Positions 1-10,272 of a stretch of DNA of 64,000 bases are shown here, in pieces. Location: positions 20,310,001-20,374,000 of the forward strand of contig NC_069365.1 of NCBI RefSeq assembly GCF_021730395.1, in the 5' to 3' direction. The stretch is from Mercenaria mercenaria (taxonomy: Eukaryota; Mollusca; Bivalvia; Venerida; Veneridae). The position numbers and the translations under genes were made by a program. The notes under the pieces are model-generated. The model was given only the letters and a program-made list of their open reading frames with translations, did not search any database and was not told the origin of the DNA. The number at the start of each line of letters is the position of its first letter. Position 1 is the first letter of the stretch.

Positions 1-982
1 ACAATAAAGTAAGTCATTATTTATACAGATATTTACCATTTTGTTTGTTTAACCAGTTGGGTTGAAGTGAAAACTTTAGTGGGTGTTCATTTTAAAAACG
101 ATTCATCGAATATTTCCAAGGGTCGACTTATCATCTGTCGGTTTATCACATACATATTCGAACAGACAATTCGCAACTATCAAAATAGTTTCGAGCCGCT
201 CGTGAGACGTGAATTTGATTCATTTCCCGTAATTATCCCGCGACAATGCAATAATTACTTAACATTTTCATTGACCTACCTAATTTGCATATTTCCCATG
301 ATGCCTTGTGGTCAAATTCAACATGGCGTCCCGCATCGATTTGGATGCGCGATTGATACGGAAAAACACAACTAAAAGTAATCATCCGAACATTGCGGAA
401 AGAGTCGACTTCATAGAAATGTAGAAAAAGTGGCAATCAGTTAGCGAAGTAAACAATTTTTTGGCAAAATGCGTATATAGAACATACATTAGCTGAAACC
501 TTATATTGCATATTTTTGAATGGAAGGGAATAGAGCTCTGACTGAGGCCCGATATGGGTAGCCGAATTCAGAGCTCTATGTATAGATCTATATAGTATGT
601 TGACATTCCTATCATGTATGTTGACATAGTTGCACTATAGATGTATATATTTCAAATTTTGGGTTGTTTAGGTGAAAAGCTAATTTGTGAATAAAACTGT
701 TGCATTTAAATTCGGTCTAAAGTTAACTATAGATCCAGATTTTGGCATTATTCATACAGTTCCGAGACCAATGATTTCTGTGGTCTTTTCTTGTTTTCAC
801 TTCATGTTTCCAATAAGGTCTAAAACATTTCCATCCATAGTCTTTTCTAGCTGTTGTTTTTCTGTCTCTTGTTATGTACAGTTATGGTTATTGTCACACA
901 TTTAAAACTACATATCACTTATTATTCCATACTGGTTTTTATTGTCCGTTAAGTTACAAAGGAACCGGAAACTTTTTCCATA

Positions 983-1492
983 CTGACGTTCAAATTTCAT
1001 ATCGTGTGCGTGACGTCATTTGTGGCGTCAGTTTCATGCATGTCGTTGCTTTTAAAATTAAATATCAGGCTAAAGAACAAATTGATATCATTTATATAAT
1101 AATTATAAGTGTAGTCTGTGTATGTAATAAAAAGATTATTAGATTTGCATCCGGAAATATGCATTCGTTCTTTCGCGGAAAGATATTGCGCTCCTAAAGT
1201 CGCGCAATATTACCGCTGCAGAAATCGTGCATAAATTTCGACACAAATCTAATAACATATAGATATTGACGTCTGAAATTCGTATCGGGTGCTTGGTGTC
1301 ATTTTAATGTGTGCCGATGTGTTGATATTTTTTATTCACGTCTTTTTTGTCACTTTTATTCAGGCAATTGAACAAATTGGTAATTTCATCTTTGTATATA
1401 CGTATCTAATAAATAATTTTATTATCTTGCGTTCTTTAGCGGAATAATATTGCTCTCTTTCCATTGCAGAACTCGTGCATATTTCTCGTTGT
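983..1492. repeat. Diverged tandem duplication, two ~240-bp copies
   Basis: The segment from 983 to about 1240 is repeated with many substitutions from 1267 to about 1492. Shared landmarks in the same order are GACGT..AAATT..ATATCG/GTATCG, CAGGC..GAACAAATTG, GCATTCGTTCTTTCGCGG / GCGTTCTTTAGCGG and GCAGAA.TCGTGCATA. In the first copy an internal palindrome pairs GATATTGCG with CGCAATATT. The divergence suggests an old duplication of a repeat unit. No coding content is seen. Confidence 0.5.
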
Positions 1493-1715
1493 CGTCATAT
1501 TTGACTAACCCTATTTATTTATTTTTAGCCTTACTCATTCGCTTATCTGATATTTTTCAGTACAGCAACCAGTCAAAAAGTAAAACGCTACCCCAAACGT
1601 ACTATTAATTGAACTACATTTATTAGACAACAATTTTAAGACATTACACTGCATTGTCACCGTGTACAATCGTTACTGGAGAAATCTGACAACGACATAA
1701 AGCGCGATGTGGTCA

Positions 1716-1937
1716 CGCCGTGTCAAAATACTACTTGCTATCAATTGTCGTGTTTTATTTATCTTTATTTTATATTTGCTATGAATAGCTAGGCGGGATA
1801 TACGGTTTTATATATGGTGCATGTGTACCAATGAAAATCCGAGAAATCTATTTGCAGCATCATAATTATTATAATTTATTTACGTTGCTTTTATTAAGCC
1901 GCCGTGTCAAAATACTCCTTGCTATCAATTGTCGTGT
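1716..1937. repeat. Direct repeat of 38 bp, spaced 184 bp
   Basis: CGCCGTGTCAAAATACT is followed by A/C, CTTGCTATCAATTGTCGTGT at both 1716-1753 and 1900-1937, with about one mismatch. Nothing coding lies between the copies. This is probably a fragmentary interspersed repeat. Confidence 0.55.
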
Positions 1938-3411
1938 ACGTCGGATAACTATGCAAAATTAGAGTTAAACAAACCCAGTGGCACCGTAAAAATATTTCCA
2001 GTACGCTTTCCGGAAAGATCTAATATTATATAATTATCACTTGATGAATTCCTGAAGATGTTTATGTCATAACTAATATATTCATTTGTTGGTGGACCGA
2101 TAAGACCAGTAGACTAGCTCCTAGACTATGATATATCTTTTTACATTTTTATGATTGAATGTAGTGAACTGAGCCAGTCTATATTAACATCATTCCTCAG
2201 TGAAAATATCTCTAAATTAGACTGGCTTTTGTCTTTATGAAATTGAATTCGAAAAAAAGGGGAAAATGTAGAAATAATTTTATTACCAGTCTAGTGGCTA
2301 GTCTATAAGATCAGAGACTGCGTTTTTATCCGTTTCCAAGGAAAATATTGCGGTATTTACTAAATTTTTCAGTCAGAAGCAGTGGTGTCACCTACAGTTA
2401 ATTTTAGCCTAAATACCACGCATGTTTTTTGCTTATTTTAAGAAAAATATGTTCCTTTATCCTGCTGATACTCGTGTGTAAACTGGTTCAAAGTCAGGAA
2501 TTCGTAGACACAGGCATTCACATAACGGTTGCTTTTGATCTTTGAGTGTGTTTTTTTTTTCTCCCATGAGTAAAATATATTTCTAATATGGCTAACAATG
2601 CTTTAATCATCACAACGATGTTATGTTGACGTCACGTCAACGTGATATTTAGCGCCATGTACGCATCAAGAAATAGCGCTTTCAATTTCATGAAATATTT
2701 TACTTAATAACATCTTTTAAATGGAATGTCACATTGCACAAATGTTTTGATTAATTTATACACATACTGAATTAGGTATTCGATTTGCTGAGTAATTCGT
2801 AATAATTTTCGCTCGAACTGAATTCTGCCGCAAGACGTAGGTAACAAGGTACAGTTACCTGCCCTTCGGAAGTGTATCCGAGAGAAAAGAGGTCCCTCAT
2901 TTCATGATGGATTTGATTGTAAATAGATATTCTGAGCTTCTGAAAGTAGCCGAATTTTATAGATCTGATGTAAATGAAGAGAAAGGGATAAAAAAATCTG
3001 GAAAATCATAGTTTCTTGTGCAAATGACTGTCTGCGGATTTGTACAAAAAGTAGGCTGGACCGCTTCACGTTGTAAAAATTCAATACAGTATTCATTCTG
3101 ACAGATGTGAGGAGAAAAGTAGCAGGTCAACAGGTCACTTCAAAGTGATTTTTGTGTTTCTCTTGGAATCATTTCTAAAGAGAAAGTATTTGCATTTGTC
3201 TTCAGAACATTGTGTCAAAGCCTTGCATTGATATATTTGTATGTAACCCTATGGGAAATTAATTGTACTTTGGGGCCTGATATTACCATTTCCGGTCCTG
3301 GCGTGTTTTTAACAAATACCTACTATTGGCGCCATGCTTGCGCGAAGAAACAGTTCCATCATATCTGATATAAATTTTACAATAAAGAACATATTAGAAT
3401 CGAAATAACTT

Positions 3412-3538
3412 ATAGGAAAACAGTGCTTTATAATTATTTATACACTCGGGCGGTTATACGTCGTCCGAAATAATTTCACTCGGGCTGCGTATAACCGCCC
3501 ATCGTGTATAAATAGTGATAAAGCACTGTTTTGCTATA
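3412..3538. repeat. Palindromic MITE-like hairpin
   Basis: Arms 3412-3460 and 3487-3538 are imperfect reverse complements of about 48 bp. They share AAAACAGTGCTTTAT, TTTATACAC and GGGCGGTTATACG, and surround a ~26-bp loop. The size and arrangement fit a foldback MITE. No target duplication was established. Confidence 0.6.
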
Positions 3539-4682
3539 AATTATAAGTAATGCAGGAGGCACATAGACACTGTTATTTGTATGTCTTTTGTTTCTACTTA
3601 AAAACAAACTGAAGTTCAATTTATATTTGAAAATTAAGTAACATTTTTACAGAATATTATCAGTGGCATCGGCCATGGATTTTTATTGAAAACAGTTAAG
3701 TGAGTGAATTGGGTTTTACGGCGAATCGGAAAAAAAAAACAAAAAAAAGCAGTTAGTATAAATTAGTATAAATTCTGGTCGAAAGACTTAAATTCTTGCT
3801 CCAAATAAAGTTGGAATTATAGGTACATTGTAATTGTTATATTGTATGGCCTCCACAATTCCAAAGACCCAGAAATAATAACAATTTTTATGCAGATAAC
3901 TCAACATTATATCAACCTGACTACTAGAAAACAACATTCTGATTAGTCTTTGTAATTTCAACAAATGGTTACACAATAAAAGATATGTCTTTGCATTATA
4001 CAAAAGGAAAAATGCATGAGCAAATCATTAATAAGTGAGTCAAACCTTATACAGAAAACAGAGTTTATGTTTGCACTACAAAACGGAAAAAAATCTGACG
4101 CTCATACGTAGGTTACTATTTACTAATCATATGAGTGGTCTCCACGGTCAACTGGTTCAAGTCACTGACTTGAAATCACGTATGTCTCACTGATGTGGGC
4201 TTGAAACCTCGGATCCGAGGAATGTAGAATTCTTCATATGAAGAAACCATTCAGCTGGCTAACAAAATGGATAAAAAAAATCAGGACTATCGATGATGCT
4301 CTGAAAGTGATTACATTGCTCTCCGTCGTGTGTAATCAAGAAAAATGCTTTGACTTACAGGAAAATATATAGCAAACAGTATTTCGGTATGATGGGAGCA
4401 CATCTTCTGCTGTAGGCCTATGTCATCCTTGGAAATAATTTTTAAACGTTGGGGAAAAAAGGAATTATCTTAACCCAAATCGTCAAATCACTCTATTTAA
4501 ACCCAGATCCGATTTCTCAAACGATTGAACGCCGTGAAATTTAAACACTGCTGAAAGCTTCAGAATCATAACTTTTCGCTGGGAATTTCATCTTGATGTG
4601 CAATTAAAATTAGAAGTCTGTGATCTTAGTAAAGAGCGTTTGCAGTACACTGAATAAAGTTGTCTACTTACTTTTGCTAATT

Positions 4683-4838
4683 CCGACGTCAAGGATCGAG
4701 TTTAAATGTTCTCCTCTCCTTTTTCTTCTTGAAAGCAGTACAAAGATTGTTCTTACAACATGAATTATATCTAGACAAACTACTAATGCGACAGATGTCA
4801 ACAAAATCACGATATAGAATGGAAACATTTTGATCGTG
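4683..4838 (-). CDS. Possible first exon of a signal-anchored host protein
   Basis: Reading the minus strand from an ATG at about 4838 gives an open stretch starting MFPFYIVILLTSVALVVCLD, a clear hydrophobic signal anchor. It is followed by a basic segment (LLSRRKRRGE) and ends at a canonical GTAAGT donor near 4680. A membrane-targeting first exon closed by a good donor is the support. The LD..VVR pattern after the anchor faintly recalls THEM6-type proteins, but this is too weak to name it. I could not place a second exon further left with confidence, so the gene may be broken or may extend beyond what I can read. Confidence 0.33.
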
Positions 4839-4849
4839 CACACCGAGAC

Positions 4850-5896
4850 GCAATACTTGTTTTCAGGCCGAAAACCACTAAATCCGGCTGTTCTTTATTT
4901 TATATAAAATCCACTCATTTTAAAACGGTTTTTGAACATTTTCTGGCATATCAGATTTTCAGAGACTTATATTCCCATTAAGATCTATATCGCTACTTTA
5001 GAAAAACAAAAAGAAAAGGGGGTGTTAACTTTTATATAAGAAAACTACAGTTCGTGAAATACAACCCGCTGAATGTACTCCTTGTCGCTTCTTTCAATTC
5101 TCTTTTCAAAACATTAGATTCTTACGCCGCCATTTTTAAATAGCATGCGATAGGAACATGCCGATTTCGATATAATGCTAAGTGATACATGCTGAAGAGC
5201 GGTAGAGTAAAAGAAACCCGATGCTATTGAGAAAGAGCGCGATGAAAGGGAGAAAGATTAGCACTGTTTATATTTGGATTACTTGTGACCAGCGGATGCT
5301 TACATTTGATTTGGTAGTGATCTGCCTTCATGGAGCAACGGACACTAAAATCTCATATTCGGCTTAACGGGATAGGTTTATTTTATTGTCTCACGCTATA
5401 TTATAGTTTTCAGCACTCTACTGGACAGTGCCAGTCAAAAGCTATCACGCTGTCCCTAAAGTCCTATTATTTAAACTCATTTTAGTCGCTAAAACTTTTA
5501 AATGTTTGTATCTTTTATATTATTTCTAGAAAATATATACATGTAATCTGTTTTTAGAAAGGTATTTTAAACCCGCCCGTCGGACATACAACACATATAT
5601 TCTACATAATATGAACAGATCTATACAGAACACTAAACATATAAAAGAAGAGAAAAAAAGATCGTAGACCTTATGACTATGGCCGGAAAACGGTATCTTT
5701 CCCTTTAGGGAATGAAATGTCTTTCCCAGCATCAAATTTTGCACGAGGGTTGTTTTCAATATATTTTATTTCATATTCTTCTCATAGCGTGAATACAATA
5801 TACAATTATCTGGTTGATTGCACAATAAGCTATATAAGCTTAAGATTGCCACAATGCACATACATAGTTCATGGCACAATACTTCAAATGAATAGG
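4850..5896. other. Non-coding stretch
   Basis: No gene or structured repeat is recognised. Short open frames (for example around 5526-5759) have compositions typical of AT-rich non-coding DNA. Confidence 0.4.
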
Positions 5897-6354
5897 GTGG
5901 GGAACCCACGTGACTTGTAGGTACAGTCGACGGCTAAATATTACTAAATTTAGTAACTGGGTCACTCGAGTCAGGTTGGTTTTTCACTTATAACTTTGTT
6001 AATACTGGGTACTAAATTCTTTTCAAATTACGCACATAAACCCCGGAAAAGAAAGCACTTTCCTCGACTATGAGTCTCTAAATCAGAAATCGTATTGTTT
6101 TTCAGAAATCTTTGCCCAACTGATTCTGCCGGAGGAAATCAATTGCAGTAAAGCGCACGGCCTTTTACTATTTATGCCCGTCACACGAAACTTGCATTAA
6201 ACATCAGCTGAAAAATACAAAAGGTCCATGTACAGTTTATTTCCTTGGAATCCGAAGGGATCTTTTGCATTTTGGTGTTGGATTTACTGACTTTTTGACG
6301 AATTAGAAATTTTGATAAAGTGCACGGCAATTTTTATTACGATAAAATGCACGG
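5897..6354 (+). repeat. Interspersed repeat, left copy of an inverted pair
   Basis: This ~450-bp block recurs in reverse orientation at 23991-24419. Shared stretches include GGGGAACC.ACGTGACTTG, TAGGTACAG.CGACGGCTAAATA, CATAAACCCCGGAAAAGAAAGC, GACTCATAG and GATAAAGTGC.CGG. The two copies lie either side of the Polinton but not symmetrically, so they look like two members of one repeat family rather than arms of a larger mobile unit. No protein is encoded. Confidence 0.65.
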
Positions 6355-7600
6355 CTAAATATTTCTCCAATTATTTCTTGAGTATAATTTGAGCCATTGA
6401 TTGAGTCTACAATTGTTATACACTGGTAATCCATAACAGGGGTTTTAGAAAGCGTTTCTATATTAATTTCCCTTTGTGTGTAAAAAAAGATTATGGGATC
6501 TTCCCTTATTATTTTCAGGAAGTGTTGTTCCAATATATAACGTCTGTAATGTATATTATATGTATTTGAAGAATTGCAGTCTCAGTGCAGTGACAATCAC
6601 TTGTATTGCACGCCTGTTCTGTATAAAAATTGTTTGAGTAAAAACTGAAGACTTTCAGATATGAAACAAGGCATTGGACCCGTAATGGCGCTCGGTAGTT
6701 TCAGTGCGATTACGTTATCTCTGTATCCTTCTTCGATATTCTTTGGGAGGTAATGTAGCTCAAACAAGCCAGCCACGAAGATCCGAAAGGATATGGAAAA
6801 TACGAAATCAAACGGAAATTTCCAATGGTCATTAGGGATCAACTACCTTAATATCCACTTGACCACAGTATCTTATTGACTATCTCGATTCATTTGAACA
6901 AATTCTGTAATTGCGAAAAACTGCTTAATACTCCAATGATATTATATTGATACAGTTATGGCAAAATTAACTGCTTCAAAAACGTACTACTAAAATGAAA
7001 CAATCACATTGTTCTCTGGACATCACGTCCTTTGTTTCACTGTTACTTTGTATATTTTCAATAAAATATCAGTGTATAAACTATTTATCCTATACATTTG
7101 TATTTGGATAAATATGGTAGGTCTAAATAAAGAGTGGTAATATGTTTGTTGCAGGTGAAGTCATCACTGGGATGCAAAAACATATCATAATGTATAAAAA
7201 CATTCAATATACCATGTGCCTAGGAGAGAGAAGGTAACCCTATAGAATGTCTGCTATGAATGTGACTACAAAACCCAGGGCATCAGAAGTGTACGGGACC
7301 ACATGGCAAAACAAACAGACGATTAAACATACATAAACCCAGGATCAAACGCGGCCTGTTTATAAAGACAAAGACTTTCATAACATACAGAGAGAACATA
7401 ATTTGTATTGTACCAAAGGGGCTGTTCCAAAACGGACGCTGTGCTAAGCTTTCTGTTCATGTGCATTTCAGTATCTTTTATATGGAAATATTACAAGCAT
7501 TTGCCCGCTTTGGTTTTTATTAGTTTTGCATAAATAAAATATAATTATTAATCTATGTTACATTATTGGAATTAGAGAATGGACTTTACATTGGTTAAAA
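6355..7600. other. Non-coding stretch left of the Polinton
   Basis: No gene is recognised. A minus-strand open frame at 6597-6842 was considered as a glycosyltransferase fragment and dropped. Confidence 0.4.
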
Positions 7601-7606
7601 TAAAAG
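7601..7606. repeat. Target-site duplication (left) of the Polinton
   Basis: TAAAAG lies immediately before the left terminus and again immediately after the right terminus at 22154-22159. Six-base duplications are characteristic of Polinton integration. The perfect pair fixes both ends of the element. Confidence 0.9.
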
Positions 7607-7817
7607 AGTAGTATAGGGGCCACTTTGTGTGTAAACAATCGGGCGCCATCTTGGATGACCTAGTTACTATAATTAGTAACTCATTTGCATATAAGAATTC
7701 ATAATAAGTGCGCGTGTGCGGCGGCCATTTTGAATTCTAATGACGTATTTATGAAAATGAGAATGTCTTGTATACTTATCTAGGGCGTGTTCGCGCACAT
7801 CGAGGGTCAGCCCTACA
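7607..7817 (+). repeat. Left terminal inverted repeat of the Polinton
   Basis: These 211 bp match the reverse complement of 21943-22153 with a single mismatch (a G/T difference in the ..AATTAGTAAC.. part). The terminus AGTAGTATAGGGG begins with AG, as Polinton ends usually do. The repeat carries CCAAGATGGCGCC and GCGGCCATTTTG, which resemble YY1-type sites. Confidence 0.95.
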
Positions 7818-8640
7818 GGTCACAATAGCCTAAATAGTTTTCCCTATATATTCTATATAAAACTGACTTTTTTCAAAGAGCTACCAAACATAGCTAGACC
7901 CATTTCAGAGAACAAATCCTTACCTCATTTTAAAGAGTTATGATAAAACTGATATAAAATGAAGAGAAAAGTAGGTGTCATGTATCTTCAAGAGAGATTT
8001 CTCTGGTCACATTACTGTAAACTGACATCAAAATCACACTTCTGTGACCCGGAAGTACTACTCATACTAAAATTGAGCTTGACTTCACCGAATACAAGCT
8101 GCTTTCCCACGTTTCCTACCAAAATGTCAACAATACATCCACAGTGAAATTTAAACAAAAACTAGCCTCAATTTAGACCTCTGTTAAGCAAAAAATTAGT
8201 ATTCAAATACCTGGCAGCCATTACGCGACTAGACCAGATGGCTCACACGCTGGTTCCTTTTAGTTTAGTTAGGCCGGGAGATAACACGAAAACAAAGCTA
8301 TACGCATGCGTTATAAAGAACCTCTTGTAAAATCATTCGAAAGAAAATGTATAATATAATTACGTACTGCTGACCAGTCATTAAAACTATACGAGAATAC
8401 CTATTTATAAAATGAAATTAAAAGACAAACTATTACGCACTCAACGGATGTTAACTCATCGATATCCCACGCTAAAATGAACCAACACTCTTTATCCGTT
8501 TAGAATACAGATTAATACCGTCGTTTCTAAACATAAAATAGCCAATCAGAAGGCAGGGAAACAAACCAATAAAACGTCTCCAATAAAGTCGTTTTGACCA
8601 ATGAAAACGTCGAAATTTTAACCAATCGACGCTCGATATT
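7818..8640. other. Polinton left leader, non-coding
   Basis: No convincing gene is seen. A 62-codon open frame at 7959-8147 resembles nothing. The end of this stretch (about 8540-8640) holds four CCAAT-type motifs (GCCAATCAG, ACCAATAAA, ACCAATGA, ACCAATCGA) ahead of the TATA box at 8678 and looks like the upstream part of a promoter. Confidence 0.5.
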
Positions 8641-8677
8641 ATTAATGAATGACATCGCGAATTCAGAAAGCGAATCG

Positions 8678-8685
8678 TATATAAG
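8678..8685 (+). promoter_or_regulatory. TATA box before the short leader frame
   Basis: TATATAAG lies 46 bp before the ATG at 8724 and downstream of a cluster of CCAAT motifs. The same TATATAAG and the GAATTCATAC leader recur before PolB, so the two are duplicated promoter modules. Confidence 0.6.
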
Positions 8686-8723
8686 AGAGTGCACAGCCGT
8701 CCATTGGAATTCATACGGGTGAC

Positions 8724-8822
8724 ATGGAAAACTTTACCGTTAACACTTTCACCGGCGCAGACGAATTTTGCGGGGATCAGGCGTTCTCTTCTGCAAACGA
8801 TAACGGTAAGTCTGAATACTGA
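8724..8822 (+). CDS. Short leader frame resembling the PolB N-terminus
   Basis: An ATG at 8724 opens a frame of 32 codons that starts MENFTVNTFTGADEF. PolB starts MENFDTIVNTFTDADEL at 10273, so this is a second copy of the same beginning with its own TATA box and GAATTCATAC leader. The sequence GGTAAGT lies inside the frame near its end and looks like a splice donor, though nothing shows that it is used. It may be a small leader peptide, an alternative first exon or simply a leftover of promoter duplication. It belongs to the Polinton and is treated as part of that fossil. Confidence 0.45.
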   Translation: MENFTVNTFTGADEFCGDQAFSSANDNGKSEY

Positions 8823-8928
8823 TCTGAGAATAAACTATTTTGACAGGCTTAAATCCGTACTATAACGTACAAATACGATGATTTTACATAGCGCGATTTA
8901 TGAGCGCATTAATATAATGATTACAATT

Positions 8929-10000
8929 TCTTTAATAAACCCGATACGAAATACAATAGAAATAACTAAATTATTCATACAACTTACCAGTCCGGATAAA
9001 TTCGCCTAATGAATCAATGGTTGAATAGAAATATCGTTTCACTACCAACAGCCGATCGGAATGCATTATTTTGACAAGCGGTAACGTTTTTCCAATACAG
9101 GTTGAGACACGTATCGCTTTACGTCTACTCCACGCTACACATATATTGATTTTAAACAGCGCCGTTAACGCTTTATACATAATTATAGAAATGATTATAG
9201 CAAAATGTCATGAATTTACCCGATACGAAAATGAAACAGAAATACCTAATTTAATCGTTCATACAACTTACCTGTCCGGATAAATTCGCCTAATGAATCA
9301 AATCTTTAGATGGTTGAATAGAAATATCGTTTCACTACCAACAGCCAATCGGAATGCAATATTTTGACAAGCGGTAACGTTTTTCCAATACAGGTTGAGA
9401 CACGTATCGCTTTACGTCTACTCCGCGCTATATATTTATCGATTTTAAACAGCGCGTTAACGCTTTATACATAATTATAGAAATGATTATAGCAAAATGT
9501 CTTTAATAAACCCGATACGAAAAATGAAATAGAAATACCTAATTTAATCGTTCATACAGCATAAACCGTGATGTGCGCTTTACTAGATCCTCTATTCGAA
9601 TGATATTTACCTGTAGAACTCCAGTATATAACACATCACTACCAACAGCCAATCGGAATGCAGTATTTTGACAAGCGGTAACATTTTCCCAATACACCTG
9701 ACAGGTTAAGACCCGTATCGCTTTACATCTACTCCACGCTATAGTGTAGATATATATTGATTTTAAACAGCGCGTTAACGCTTTATGCATAAGTATAGAA
9801 ATGATTATAGCAAAATGTCATTAATTTACCAGATACGAAAATGAAACAGAAATACCTAATTTAATCGTTCATACAGCAACAACCGTTGTGTGCATTGTAC
9901 CTGAGATCCTTTAATCGAATGATATTTACCTGTATATAACACTTTACTACCTGCAGCCAATCAGGAAGCAGAATTTTGACAAGCGATAGCACGGATCGAC
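8929..10000. repeat. Tandem array of ~280-320-bp units in the Polinton leader
   Basis: The landmark CGATACGAAA recurs at about 8942, 9221, 9513 and 9831 (the last as AGATACGAAA), giving three full units and a partial fourth of about 280-320 bp. Each unit also carries ACCAACAGCC.ATCGGAATGC, TTTTGACAAGCGGTAAC, CGTATCGCTTTAC and TTTTAAACAGCG. The units contain CCAAT motifs and no believable gene. Placed directly upstream of the PolB promoter, they look like amplified upstream regulatory DNA. Confidence 0.8.
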
Positions 10001-10212
10001 TTTGTTTTCCAATACTGAGATAAAACCGCAGGGAAAGTTTAATATTTGTCCTTTAAATAAGAATTATTGAAAATAAGTGTATTAGTGCCTCTTGTCTGGT
10101 TTTTACCGGTTTAATCCGGTATTACTATTTTAACTGACCGATCAGAATTGAGATAAATGACGTTCTTACTAAAAATACAAACCTCCTTTTGAAATCGAGG
10201 CTTTGTGGTGAG

Positions 10213-10220
10213 TATATAAG
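10213..10220 (+). promoter_or_regulatory. TATA box of PolB
   Basis: TATATAAG lies 60 bp before the ATG at 10273. It decides the start: the in-frame ATG at 10189 lies upstream of this TATA box and would not be on a transcript started from it. Confidence 0.65.
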
Positions 10221-10272
10221 AACGCGCTCGAGTCAGTTAAATCATTCTAGCTTTAGAATTCATACCTGCAAC

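Larger units (their letters stand above)
1..4680. other. Non-coding flank with small repeats
   Basis: I see no convincing gene here; the open frames are short and unlike any protein I know. The stretch holds a diverged duplicated block (983-1492), a duplicated 38-bp piece (1716-1753 and 1900-1937), a palindromic MITE (3412-3538), a short inverted repeat at 531-583 and a CRE-like palindrome (TTGACGTCACGTCAA) near 2627-2641. Around 2100-2310 two arms with the core AGACTAG..CTAGACT face each other and may be another degraded MITE. Confidence 0.5.

Noticed and set aside
6597-6842. Fucosyltransferase-like fragment on the minus strand
   Set aside because: Only a loose N..+..P..+.GP pattern; the rest does not fit and there is no supporting exon structure.
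8971-9790. Repeated minus-strand frames (KALT..C.K...AWSR.KAIRV) in the Polinton leader
   Set aside because: They arise from the ~280-320-bp tandem units, differ between units, and have no recognisable domain.
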